In this document: one piece after another, positions 21,979-32,236 of the stretch
Numbering within the stretch: position 1 is the stretch's first letter
Layout of the letters: each line of letters begins with the position of its first letter
NCBI RefSeq assembly: GCF_954871325.1
Contig: NC_088775.1
Location: 7,293,561 to 7,357,560 of the forward strand
DNA length: 64,000 nt
Direction: 5' to 3'
Origin: Gordionus sp. m RMFG-2023
Lineage: Eukaryota > Nematomorpha > Gordioida > Chordodea > Parachordodidae
Made by a program: the position numbers and the translations under genes
The notes under the pieces: generated by a model
What the model saw: the letters and a program-made list of their open reading frames with translations, nothing else
Databases searched by the model: none
Told to the model about the DNA's origin: nothing

Positions 21979-22923
21979 ATGATTCAAAATAATGGAAATG
22001 TTAAGCATCTTCTCAATCTTGAGGAAAATTCTTTCAATAATCTTGATAAAGCTTTATCTCAAACAAAGAAACTATTTGACAACATTAAATTAGGTACACA
22101 TGAAAAAACACTTGATATTAATGGAATTATTTCTTCCGATATTAATGGAATTATCTCTTCCGAGAAAGATTCTATACTTAAATCAAATGGTATTTTAAAG
22201 AAAAAACGAGATATTTTAGTTGAACCTGTTATTCAGATAATGGATAAAAGTTCCCCTGACATTGATAGCCTATATTCCGAATCTCATAATAGCAACATTG
22301 CTCTTAGCCAAACAAACGTAGATAAGAGTAATGAATCACATTTAAATAATAATGACACCACAGTTTTAAAAATGGACCAAAGAAATAATTCCATGAAAAA
22401 CAAAATGGGTGAAAAATTTATACCTACTACCTTAGATAATGAGGATTCTTTAAAAAATGATTTTAAAACAAATGATTGTACTCTTGATATTGAGTGTATA
22501 CCCACAACTGAATCATATTCAAATTTAAAATCAACTACCAAAGGATTTAAATGGCCATTGTCTACTATTAGGAGTATATTCTTTTTTATTTCATTATCAC
22601 TTCCAATAATCTTATCATTCACATTTATTTATGTACTTCCATGCCCATCTACTATACAATGTAGTAACTGTTCTGGAAATTTTTCAAATTTATTATCTAA
22701 TAAATTAAATACAACAAACAAATATCAAGTTTATCAATATAGCAAAACCTTTCCTATAACTTTTAACCAAAATGAAACTGTTAAATTGATACCTAAACCA
22801 AAGAGAGTTATAACATCTAATAGGAATTCTAATAATGTTGACAAAGAGTTTAACTCCAATCTAAATGTTGAGACAATATTTTTAAATACAACTCCATTCC
22901 TACCAACAAATAAATTATTATAA
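21979..22923 (+). CDS. Single-pass membrane protein, intronless, 314 aa
   Basis: A complete frame from ATG 21979 to TAA 22923. Residues 1-197 are hydrophilic, rich in Ser, Asn, Asp and Lys, with an exact tandem duplication of DINGIISS at residues 46-61. Residues about 198-221 form one transmembrane helix, followed at once by LPCPSTIQCSNCSGNFSN. The C-terminal 90 residues carry several N-glycosylation sequons (NCS, NFS, NTT, NET, NTT), while the long N-terminus has a basic edge before the helix. This suggests a type II protein with a lumenal or extracellular C-terminus. A hydrophobic helix followed by a PCP motif recalls the start of the FAM234/ITFG3 family, but no beta-propeller follows, so I do not assign it. 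AATAAA signals follow at 23046 and 23050. Confidence 0.65.
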   Translation: MIQNNGNVKHLLNLEENSFNNLDKALSQTKKLFDNIKLGTHEKTLDINGIISSDINGIISSEKDSILKSNGILKKKRDILVEPVIQIMDKSSPDIDSLYSESHNSNIALSQTNVDKSNESHLNNNDTTVLKMDQRNNSMKNKMGEKFIPTTLDNEDSLKNDFKTNDCTLDIECIPTTESYSNLKSTTKGFKWPLSTIRSIFFFISLSLPIILSFTFIYVLPCPSTIQCSNCSGNFSNLLSNKLNTTNKYQVYQYSKTFPITFNQNETVKLIPKPKRVITSNRNSNNVDKEFNSNLNVETIFLNTTPFLPTNKLL

Positions 22924-23045
22924 ATATCGTTTTTAAAATCTCTTGATAATATTTATTTAAAGCATGAAATCATTTTAATGTCCAAATTATTTATTTTTAT
23001 TCAAATTGTTTATATGGTATATATTATGTATCTGAAGATATTTTA

Positions 23046-23055
23046 AATAAATAAA
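23046..23055 (+). terminator. Polyadenylation signals for the 21979-22923 gene
   Basis: Two overlapping AATAAA hexamers lie about 125 bases past the stop codon and are followed by a T-rich stretch, consistent with a short 3' untranslated region. Confidence 0.5.
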
Positions 23056-23096
23056 ACAATTTTTTAGTCAAATACTTGGAATTCTAAATAATCATT

Positions 23097-23306
23097 ATGG
23101 CTGTGCTAGAATATTTTCATGGACCAGACCAAAAACTGTATAAATATGAAAGTCCTACACAATTTGACCAAACTCATGCTGATCGTAATCTGACCTTGTT
23201 GGAATTGATAAATTATATTTTGGATCAAACTCACCAAGTGCTTTTAATTTGTCAAATTTTGATTCCAAAATTTTTTAACAGTCCAAAGAAAAAAAATATT
23301 AGATAA
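23097..23306 (+). CDS. Doubtful 69-codon ORF downstream of the membrane protein
   Basis: ATG-started frame (MAVLEYFHGPDQKLYKYESP and so on) ending in TAG-like AT-rich DNA. The first 45 residues have reasonable composition, but there is no family match, no intron evidence and it lies just past the polyadenylation signals of the preceding gene. It may be chance or part of a repeat. Confidence 0.15.
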   Translation: MAVLEYFHGPDQKLYKYESPTQFDQTHADRNLTLLELINYILDQTHQVLLICQILIPKFFNSPKKKNIR

Positions 23307-25740
23307 AGTTTTCTATTTTAAAAATAAAATTTTGGACTTAATTTGTTAAATAAAATTTTTATGGGATTCTTTTTATCTTTTCTATTTCCAAGTGTTAAAG
23401 CACACTTACTATTTAGTAATTACTTTACTAAACAATGGCTAAACTAAATGTTTGAGGGAAAAATTATATATTCTATTCGTTTTTTATTTCACCATAACTA
23501 AATTCCACAAAGTCTATTTGACCACATTTTTATGCTACCACTTGGATTGTTATCGATTTTTAAAAATCACTTGATTAAAATCTTAGCCAAAATAAGGCAA
23601 ATAGAGGTCCAAACCTTTCTCCTATCTATGAGCAAAATCTCCAGGCCTTCCATAATGTTATTTTATCTAAAATCTTAATTGGGTCCTTTCTAGTTGGGTT
23701 TTTAACAACCCTACTAATGCTACTAAATTATAAACATATCAAATACTATAATCAAAGACTTGAGTCTCATATTATTTAAGATAGAAAGTTAAATTTTAGT
23801 AATATATATTTGCTATATTTCGTTTATTTAATTTATTTTTTTAGTTATATTTGCTTTAGTTTGATTCTAAACTTTTTTTTTCTGCCATTGAATCCTGATA
23901 TCAATTTTAGAAATTTTTCTTAATTTTTATTTATACTGCTATTTATCAAAGCATTAAGATTTTTATTTCGCTCAGAATAATTAGTGAAAGTCTGAAATTT
24001 TTTTTTTATTTCTCAGAATTTAAAGATACTTTAAAGCTCACAATTTTTACTGTAAGATATTTTTCTTAAAATCTAGGCCGATTTTCTGAGCGCCTCCAAA
24101 TATTTTTTCTAAGAGATTCCTTCTAATATGAGCATGTCAGTTTTATACCTAAAGCTATCCCAACATTAAGAAATAATTCTGAGAATTCATTATTTTTTTC
24201 TGAGCGTCCTTTAAACTGTCTGCCAAATGGGTTGAAGCGGTAAAAGTGTCTGATTACGTCATAAATATTGATATGGAGTTAATGCTTATAGATTGGTTAT
24301 CGTGATATCCCAGATTTTTTTGGCTTATTCGGTCACTTTTCTGTAATTGGCGAAATTGACTGAAGAACTATAATTAATAAATATTAATGCAACCCATATA
24401 TTTAGAACTTCTATATTCTCTGTTCAGATATGATGCCAATTTTAACAAATTTTTTTCTTATTTTACCAATAATTTTTTCTTTCCCTTTAAACCATATGCT
24501 AAACAGATAGCAATAAAATTTATTACGTCTTAATAATTTGGTATTAAAATTTACAAAATCTTGGCTCACTTCACTCAAAGCGTGACATCAGTTTTCATTT
24601 TGTTTGTAACTTTTTTTACATGGTCCGCAAAACTGATTAAATAGTAGCGCAAACCATATATTTAGTTCTTCTATATATTTGCTTTTTGGCATGATACCAA
24701 TTTTGACAATTTTTTCTTAGTTCGCTAATAATTTTTTCTCTCTTTATATTGTCTACCACAACGGATTAAAATTAATATACATTTATGTACTAAACATTCA
24801 GTAACTTTTGACTCATAAGGTGAGCCAAAATTTGTTGCTATCCTTTTATAATGGCTACTATATTGATTCAAAGAACTCATATGTACTAATAAGGCACAAG
24901 CACTGTCATAGATTTTGGAATGCTTCCAGTTGTTTTATCGTGGACGATATATTTTTTTTTATTAAATAGGACCTGGCCTAAAACAGGGTGAAAGTAGGTT
25001 TGCAGGCGAACCCCTCCCTCCCCCAAATCCTGACAACGTCATTGGCTTTATTACTTACTTTTTATCCACAATAAACAAAATATAATTTTAAAAAAATTTG
25101 GGTATCATTCTCGATGGAACAGTTTATGCTGTACTGGAATGAGTTCTCTTTTATAAACCGGGAATTCGCCCTTGAATGCAGGATTAGGTGTTTATTTCTC
25201 TCCACATAAATTTTATTTGAGGCCTTTAGGTCCACTTATTGCAGGGCTTTTGGCTAAATTAGATTTTTTTTGAAATAAAAATTAGTCAAGTTTTTACTTT
25301 TTTTTTAAATAAAAATTTTGAATTATATAGTATTTATTTTAAAAAAGTTAATAACTTTAATTTTTCTTTCAAATACTGATATAGTAGTGTATACATTTTT
25401 GGAAGAGGGGGGGGGGGGGTGGGGGGTTGGGATTGTTTTTGGTAAACCCTCGCCTAGCTACGTATAAAACAAATGTTACAGTGACTCTTTTTTGAATTTT
25501 GCCTATATTAAACCATAATATAATTCAATATTCAAATTATTAAATGAAATTTCTATCTCATATGAAAAAATTAAATTTTTCATTATTCATCACTCAAGGG
25601 CTAAATTGAATTTTTTTTTAAATTATCGATTTTAAAAATTAACGTAATTTTAGATAAATTTGAATATTAATGTCATTTCAATTTAACTGAAAAATTCGTA
25701 TAACATTTTTATTTATATATAACGCAAAAAAAGGCTTAAA
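23307..25740. other. AT-rich repeats, no gene
   Basis: A degenerate hairpin MITE (family B) is at about 23540-23715. From about 24393 to 24760 a ~265 bp unit is present twice in direct orientation (ACCATATATTTAG, then a TTCTATAT stretch, GATGCCAATTTT and ACCAATAATTTTTT-like text), with a weaker trace near 23860. Right-end text of the CATAGGCGTAGCC family occurs at 25000-25045 and 25395-25470, the latter with a run of about 13 G. No coding region recognised. Confidence 0.45.
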
Positions 25741-26081
25741 TGGAAAATAAAAAAATACTGCTACAATTTTTCCTCGAGGGAGAATTTTCGTTTTATCGAA
25801 TTACATCAATTAAAGTAAATTTGTTGTTTTTTTTTAAAAATCAAGAGATAAGCCGTTTGATATTTCAAGATTATGACAAAAATGTAAATAAAATATCAGT
25901 CTATCAAACCCCTCAGGAAAAAAAAAATTTAAATAATTTAAATGACCAAATATTTATTGATTTTAATATTTTAATAAAAGAAGAATATTTTCTAAGTTTT
26001 CGCCACTTTTTGTTTATCCATGTCAAAATTTCTGCCAATTTTTCTCGCCCAGAAAGTTTTTTTGAAATCTTCCTGTGCTGA
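25740..26081 (+). CDS. Low-confidence 113-codon ORF
   Basis: Open from ATG 25740 to a stop at 26081. The sequence is rich in Phe, Lys, Asn and Ile, as expected of chance frames in this base composition, with no domain I recognise. It is listed only because of its length in an otherwise empty interval. Confidence 0.15.
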   Translation: MENKKILLQFFLEGEFSFYRITSIKVNLLFFFKNQEISRLIFQDYDKNVNKISVYQTPQEKKNLNNLNDQIFIDFNILIKEEYFLSFRHFLFIHVKISANFSRPESFFEIFLC

Positions 26082-26339
26082 TTCAGAATCCCTCAATTTT
26101 GGATTATTTGTAAAGGGAATTTTTTAATAAAATCTGATTTTACCAGAAATGAATTCCAGAAATATTTTGCTGAGAATTTTTGAATCAATTTAAATTTCTT
26201 ATGTAAATCGATTTTTTTTATCATATAAATATTTTTAAAATTAAGAAAAAAAAATATGGCGAAATTGTTTAAAAAATTAATATGGTAAGTGTACTCTTCA
26301 AAACCTAAAAATGAGTCTTTTTAGTCAGTCTCTTGAGAG

Positions 26340-26529
26340 TAGTGTTGCTAAAAAGTTCGATTAGGGTCAATTTTTTAAAAACGACCCTAATTAGATTAGA
26401 TCCAAAATAATATTATGTAAGCCTGAAGTTGTTTCTCATAAATAGCAGAAAAGTTTGGACATCTATTTACCAAATTTACAATTGGGCAGTTTTTAAAAAT
26501 CGACCCATATCGAGCTTTTTAACATTACT
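26340..26529. mobile_element. Hairpin MITE copy (family B)
   Basis: Begins AGTGTTGCTAAAAAGTTCGA and ends GAGCTTTTTAACATTACT. The arms pair through the ATTTTTAAAAA block. It belongs to the subfamily whose inner arm reads GGGTC/GACCC rather than GGCTC/GAGCC. Confidence 0.6.
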
Positions 26530-26611
26530 CGAGAGATATAATAAAATTAATTCATAATATTGATGTTCTGTGTTATTGTTATAGATTACAAGTAATTATA
26601 TATTTAGCTTA

Positions 26612-26955
26612 CTTCAGGCCCGGCCCTTAATCCGGCCCAGGCTATATTTTAATTTTTTTTAAATATCCAGGCCGGCTTGAGAATTCTTTTTTTTTAAATA
26701 CCCATCCGGGCCTGAAATTTTTTTTAAAAAAATACCCGGGCTGGGCCGTATATTTTAAAACGAAATATTTGAAATCGCCATTATTAGCCATAAAAATCAA
26801 AAATAAATATATAATATAAAAATATCTGGGCCGGACCTGAAAAATAAGCCAGGCCTGGCCGAGTCTGAAAATAGAAAACCAGTGCCGGGCCGAAAAAGTT
26901 TTTGAAAAAAAATCCTGGTCGGGCCATGCAAATGCTATCTCTGCAGGTCTCTAGT
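26612..26955. mobile_element. GGCC-rich hAT-like MITE, degenerate
   Basis: About 340 bases in which CAGGCCCGGCCC-type and GGGCCGGGC-type blocks alternate with T- or A-runs in opposite orientations, giving weak inverted symmetry. The right end reads CTCTGCAGGTCTCTAG, typical of hAT-like termini. No clear 8 bp duplication was found. Comparable text occurs at about 42.4-43.0, 53.3-54.0, 58.8-58.99 and 59.2-59.37 kb, so it is a dispersed family. Confidence 0.5.
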
Positions 26956-27328
26956 AGGATAGTCTGGGAGTAAACGATAAATTGGGTACATATGTTAATC
27001 GCTTGTAATATCTCTTCTTTTTTTTCTTTTCCTCGTGTTAAAAAAAAAGGTTCACATTTTGAGGTTATATATATTTTCATGCTATAAAAATGCCATCCTA
27101 GTTTGAAAAATCTTTTTTCATTAATTGTTTTCAAACTTGATTTAATATTAGATTCGAGGGATATCTAGCTAGACTATCAGATAAATGGTGTTCCCGAAGT
27201 TTTTACCTCATATGGGAATGGCTCTAGAGTTATTTAAGTGAACTTGGAGGCGGGTAAAACGTATACGTTTTGATAAAAAAAAATCTAGAAACCTTGCTTG
27301 GAATTGATTGTGCACAATTTTTGTTTAA

Positions 27329-27550
27329 CCTTGAATTCATAGTGGCACGATTGCGATCGCGATTTAACAGCTGATCGATTTTTAGAAGCTGTTTGTGAGA
27401 TCGATTTTTCTTTATTAAAATCATTTAGATTACTATTATGAATTGAATTAAAGATTTAAATTAATATTAATAAATAAAAATTGATATCATAAACACATTT
27501 TAAAAATCGATCAGCTGTTAAATCGCAATCGCGCCACTATGAATTCAAGG
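27329..27550. mobile_element. PIF/Harbinger-type MITE with TAA duplication
   Basis: The ends CCTTGAATTCATAGTGGC and GCCACTATGAATTCAAGG are exact inverted repeats that continue for about 50 bases, broken by a 6-base length difference inside a GCGATC block. TAA is duplicated on both sides (27326-27328 and 27551-27553). A 3 bp TWA target is the hallmark of PIF/Harbinger elements. Length 222 bp, no coding capacity. A probable Harbinger transposase remnant lies elsewhere in this window at about 41 kb. Confidence 0.8.
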
Positions 27551-27656
27551 TAATGCAATGCAAATATATAAGTTATTGCTATGCTGTGGATAAAACAAAA
27601 AGTGAATATAAAACTTTTTTTTTTAAATCACAATTATTTTACTCCCAGTGTTGTGC

Positions 27657-27858
27657 CGTTTTACTAGATGGGTTGGCAAAATGCCCGATTCGGGTCAATT
27701 TTAAAAAAAATGACCTGATTAAGATTTTAGCCTAAAATATTTTAAGTAAAATGATTTGACATATAGAGGTTCAAACTTTTCTGCCATCTATGATATAAAT
27801 CTCCAAGCTGGAGTCGTTTTTAAAAATTTACTCGAATTGGGCTTTTTAACAACCCTAC
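27657..27858. mobile_element. Hairpin MITE copy (family B)
   Basis: Begins AGTGTTGTGCCG and ends GGGCTTTTTAACAACCCTACT, with GGGTCAATTTTAAAAA and its partner GTTTTTAAAAATTTACTCG facing each other and the family phrase CTGCCATCTATGA in the middle. It has a short extra segment near the left end. Confidence 0.65.
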
Positions 27859-28204
27859 TTGGGGATATAAACTAATAAAGTATTTTTAAATATATCTAAG
27901 GGTATGTTCAGGTTCTACATGTTTTTGATACTTAATATTGTTAGCCAAGGCCAAGAAGCTTTTGAACTAGGAAACACTATTTTGGTAGGTTTTTTTGGTC
28001 TATTTTAAGTATTTTATTTGGTTGTATTGTTATTTTTCTTTTGGTTCATTTGGTTTTTTAGGCTTTTTTAATGTTTATTTCGTTTTTTTGCTATTTAGGC
28101 TGTTTAGTCAAAGTTAAATAGTTTAGTAATAATAAATCGAACCAAGATACCCTAAGTGTTCAGTATCTTCCCTAAGATAGTATTATAAACATTTGTTAAT
28201 ACAT

Positions 28205-28583
28205 CATAGACGTAGCCAGGATTTTGTCAAAGGGGAGAGGAGCAATATTAGATGGGGTCATTCCCCGTGAATTCCATGGGATGTAGACCTTTGGCTACAT
28301 TACATTAAATTTATATGAAAATAATTGAAAAAATACTGAAAGAAAGAAATAAAAATTTTAAAAACTTTGCATTATAGTAGTAAATTTTTAAAGTTATCTT
28401 CTACTAATTTTTCTTTCAAATTCTTTATTATAGTAATATATTGTAAACATTTTTTGGGGAGAGGGAGGTGAAGGAGCATATATTTCTTAGCTTAAAATGA
28501 TATATACGGAAACGAGAAAATTTGTGATGTATGGGGGGGGGGCAATTATATATCACTCTCCTCTTTCCTTGGTTATGCACCTG
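28205..28583. mobile_element. hAT-type MITE, CATAGACGTAGCC family, 379 bp
   Basis: Starts CATAGACGTAGCCAGGATTT and ends CCTTGGTTATGCACCTG, inverted partners of the CATAGGCGTAGCC family. The flanks TAATACAT (28197-28204) and AAATGCAT (28584-28591) agree at 6 of 8 positions, an aged 8 bp duplication. A run of about nine G lies at 28534. It is a shorter deletion derivative of the family seen complete at 17809-18951. Confidence 0.7.
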
Positions 28584-28591
28584 AAATGCAT

Positions 28592-30130
28592 TTAATCTGT
28601 ACTGTATGGAATCCATTGGGGTTCGAAATAATTTTTTGTTTAATCATTTGTCGATCAATATTAAAACTCGATTTAACAAGTGTATTGCAACATGTCTAGA
28701 ATACCTACCTTCCATATGAATTTCAGACAGTTTTCACAATAAATCTTTGGATATATTTTAAGTAATATAAAAAATTCATATAAAAAATCGATATAAATTA
28801 AACAGATAAAAAGTTCACAGCAAAGTTATTTGATGTCATGCTGAACTAATTTCCGGTTGTCAGGTGCTCTCAAAGTGATTTAAAATTAAGAGATCTGGAA
28901 TCCCCATGGATTCCTTATCTCAATATGACTTATTCATACATTAAAGTCCGCTGTTAAAATTCATTTAGCCTAAATGTTAATATCGTTATCTAATAGAGCC
29001 AGTGAAATTTACAGCTGATGTCGTGTAATGTATGTGAACTTTTAATAATAGAATCTTCAGTAAGGTTAGTATTAATATTATTGGGCGGCGCACTATTTTT
29101 TTATTCAATAATTTCGCATACATGAGCCAGCCAAGGAGTTACACCAGCAAATATTTTCAAGTTATAATGTATAGTTTTCAATTATAGGTAGAGAAAATTT
29201 TTGGAAATAATATTTTGCAATGCTCGATTTTTGGCTTACTATCTTTTAACAATATAATCTTAAGTCTAAAACTCTCTGAGAAACAAAAAATGGAGTTATT
29301 ACTCCTAAATTTTAAATCTTTATATTTTGTTACATTGGCTATGAGATTCATTAAATATGGTTAATAAATAAAATTTTAATATCATATGTACAAATATTAA
29401 TACTTCTACCATATTATATATTGGATTGAAAATAAAATCATTTTACTATTTCTAAGCAGAGTATTTAATTTCAAATAAGTATTAAAATAAGTTTAGTATA
29501 TTGCATAGATTTTTAAATCCTATCTTTAACATGTGCCTAATCCTTTTTAATGAAATTGGCTTTTGACGAAATGGATTTAAAAATCTGATTCGTCTCCACT
29601 ATAAATGCAAAAGCCAAATATAATAATACTTTTGATAAAGTTGATTATTGTTACATGTATGTAACGTTTCAATTTAAAGTTTTTTATCTATTATTGTCTT
29701 AAGCGTTATTATACATGTCTTAAATGATTACTGTTTAAGGCATTATGTTATATTTGGACTTGTTATTATATTATAAACAATATATTTCATTTTATAATAA
29801 TGTTTATTTTAGAAATCACGATTTAAGACTTTACTTTAAATGGATAAGTTTAAACGTTAATTGTTTTAATCGGAAATGAAATACGTATATATATATATAT
29901 ATATATTATTTTAGAAAAAGATTATCAGAAAATCTTTATACTTTCGAATTTACTTATTGTTAATTTATAAATACTGTGTTGATAAATAGTTAATAATAAA
30001 ACATATATTTTCAATCAATACTACCGATATCCAAGTTCTTTTATTATCAAGCACTACTACCGATCTACAACAAGCTATTTCATTAATAATAAAGCAAATT
30101 TTTATAAGTGTAGGTTTAGTCTTAACCGAG
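28592..30130. other. AT-rich gap before the LTR-retroelement fossil
   Basis: No gene. A stretch at about 28690-28930 (AATTTCAGACAGTTTTCACA, then GGAATCCCCATGGATTCC) has relatives at 36280-36450 and 53520-53660, a dispersed repeat of unknown type. A (TA)n run of about 22 bases is at 29887. Confidence 0.4.
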
Positions 30131-31790
30131 GAGAGAGATGCCCAGCCACAAATGCGACATGCAACTAATGTAAAAAATTGATCATTATACAGTTTGTTTT
30201 AAATCAAAAAATTTAAATTATATTAGAATGTCATAAAGTGATTCCATTCATAAAATGGAATATTGTTGTTAAATGGCTCGAGCCGATTTTAAAAAACTTC
30301 TAACTCAATATTTTATCTAGAAAAATATTATGCAGCGCAAGCCTAAAGATTTTGGGGTGGTACAAATGTTTGGACATCTATTACCCAAACCTTGAGGTTT
30401 AGGCAATAATTTTCTGACTATAATATTGAGCTAGTCGTTTTTTAAAATCGACTAAATCGGGCCGTTTAACAATACTAATATGGAAGATTCAACAGAATCG
30501 AGCAAATTTAACTGCAGATATGAATGTTTTATTTGATAGTAAAGATATGGTATTACATGGATTAATAGCGTTAAGCACCTTGGCGGTGGAAGAAAAAAGA
30601 ACAAGATTCCTTTGAAAAAGTTAAAATATTATTGTCAATAGAGGAAACGTCAATTTCTTACAACCCGCAGTTGCCGATAATTATTGAATGTGATGATTAT
30701 GAATCAGGATTAGAGTGTTGTCACATCATTAGTAGATAGAAGGACAAAACTTATCGAGTTCACATCACGTACTTTATTCGAATCGGAAACACTATGATCT
30801 AGATATAGAACCTCATACACTTTATTTTGGAGTGAACTTTATTTATTTAATTATGATAGGAACTGATAACAAACCATTAAGGCGATTATTTAGAGAGAAA
30901 CGGTCTCTAAATTTCTAACTGGAAGATAACTTCTTATGATTTCCAATCGAATATAGGCCCGAAAGTAAAAGCCTGGCAGATGCATTATCAAGACTTCCGA
31001 TATTGAACGAAGCCTTGGAAGATTCGAAGGATAAAATTAGTGGATAACTTTTAAAAATAATTATATTCCTCACCCAAAATTTCTAATGTTTAAAATTAAT
31101 TCAATGTAATTTTAAATATGAATTAGTCAGAAAATAGTTTACCAAAAGATTTGAAGTGGACTTAACATTAAAAAATATAGCATGTCATATTGAGCAAAAA
31201 TAAGTTTCATCGTCATAAGGATGAAGAAAAATTTAGTTATTATAATCAACGGGAAGAGTTATCTGTCGATCGTGATATCATAGAATGGAATGGGAGATTT
31301 GTGTATCCAATAAATTAAGGAATACACTAGAAATAATTCATAAAGAACATCCTGATATAAATATAATTAAAGCATTTTTTAGAATTGTGGTGGCCCAAGT
31401 GCTAAAAGATATAGAAAATTTTATCAAGACTTGGACCAAATGTAGAACATGAAATTGAAGAAGAAAGTCAAGATCATGATTTACATTCGAAAGGGAGGGA
31501 ATTTAAGATTTTACTATCTGTTATGAGAATACGCTGGAAGAGGAGTGATAAAAGAGAGGACAGGACAGGATTATATTCATATATCGTAAAAACTTCCAAG
31601 AGAACTTTGCGGAAACATAGAGATCAGCTAAGAGATTAAATTATTCCGAATGAAAATTCATTAGAAGTTACAGTGTTTTGTGCCAATAAATGAAGCAGGT
31701 ATGAATACTACATTACGTTGTTCAACAAGAAATCGTAAATTAACAAAAAAAGTTTATTGAGGAGGTTTCCCTTAAAAAATGTTTAGAGGG
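30130..31790 (+). mobile_element. Ty3/Gypsy-like LTR retrotransposon fossil (broken)
   Basis: A decayed plus-strand element. Recognisable parts in order are a gag zinc-knuckle-like piece near 30140-30205, an RNase H region near 30840-31020 with the family's typical DNKPLRRLF and LADALSRLP motifs, an integrase zinc-binding region near 31300-31445, and a pol C-terminal tail near 31700. Much of the element is missing, it is broken many times, and I could not delimit paired LTRs, although a short AATAAAG-bearing stretch near 31920 may be LTR-derived. A hairpin MITE (30262-30476) is inserted in it. Appearance suggests an old insertion. Confidence 0.75.
30262..30476. mobile_element. Hairpin MITE copy (family A) inserted in the LTR fossil
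   Basis: Begins ATTGTTGTTAAATGGCTCG and ends GGGCCGTTTAACAATACT. The arms pair well through TAACTCAATATTTTATC and its partner. It sits between the gag-like and RNase H pieces of the Ty3/Gypsy fossil. Flanks share an AATGGAA-like phrase on both sides, possibly a decayed 9-10 bp duplication. Confidence 0.7.
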
Positions 31791-31799
31791 AATGTAATA

Positions 31800-32236
31800 A
31801 ATGAGCATTTATGATAAAAATGAATATTCTAGAAATTGATTATTATTATTATTATTATTAAAATGTAGAAATAGAATATTTCAATGTAATATTTATATCT
31901 GAAAAAACTATGAATGTAACAAAATAAAGTCTCTAACGGCTATTATGTTAGTTTACTATAGCAGTCCTATATAGATTTCTATAGTTTTTATATTATAATG
32001 TAATGTTATTTGATTCTTTCCTATTTATATTAATAAATGGCTCCTTTTAATTTAAAATAGTTTTTTGAAAGCCATCTAAATAATGCCGATTATTATCATA
32101 TGTTCCAACCGCAAATATATTTTCATCAAATTTTTTTTAACCAATATCTTATTTTTCTTCTCTAAATAATAATGTTAAAGTAAAGAGATAAATTTGTTGA
32201 TTTCTAAATAATAATGTTACAATTAAATATATTTTA
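31800..32236. other. Upstream region of TMEM184
   Basis: AT-rich leader region with an (ATT)n run at about 31843-31860. An imperfect direct duplication, TTTCTAAATAATAATGTTA, occurs twice (about 32158 and 32200) just before the start codon. No TATA box can be singled out in such A+T-rich DNA. Confidence 0.4.

Noticed and set aside
22284-22622. 112-codon minus-strand frame
   Set aside because: It is antisense to the 314-residue membrane-protein gene and lacks independent support.
23097-23306. Beta-propeller continuation of a FAM234-like gene downstream of 22923
   Set aside because: The frame shows no propeller or FG-GAP-like motif and follows polyadenylation signals.
26784-27134. 116-codon minus-strand frame
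   Set aside because: Half of it is the GGCC-rich MITE, giving ARPGLAYFSGPAQ-like text, and the remainder has no domain. Treated as a repeat shadow.
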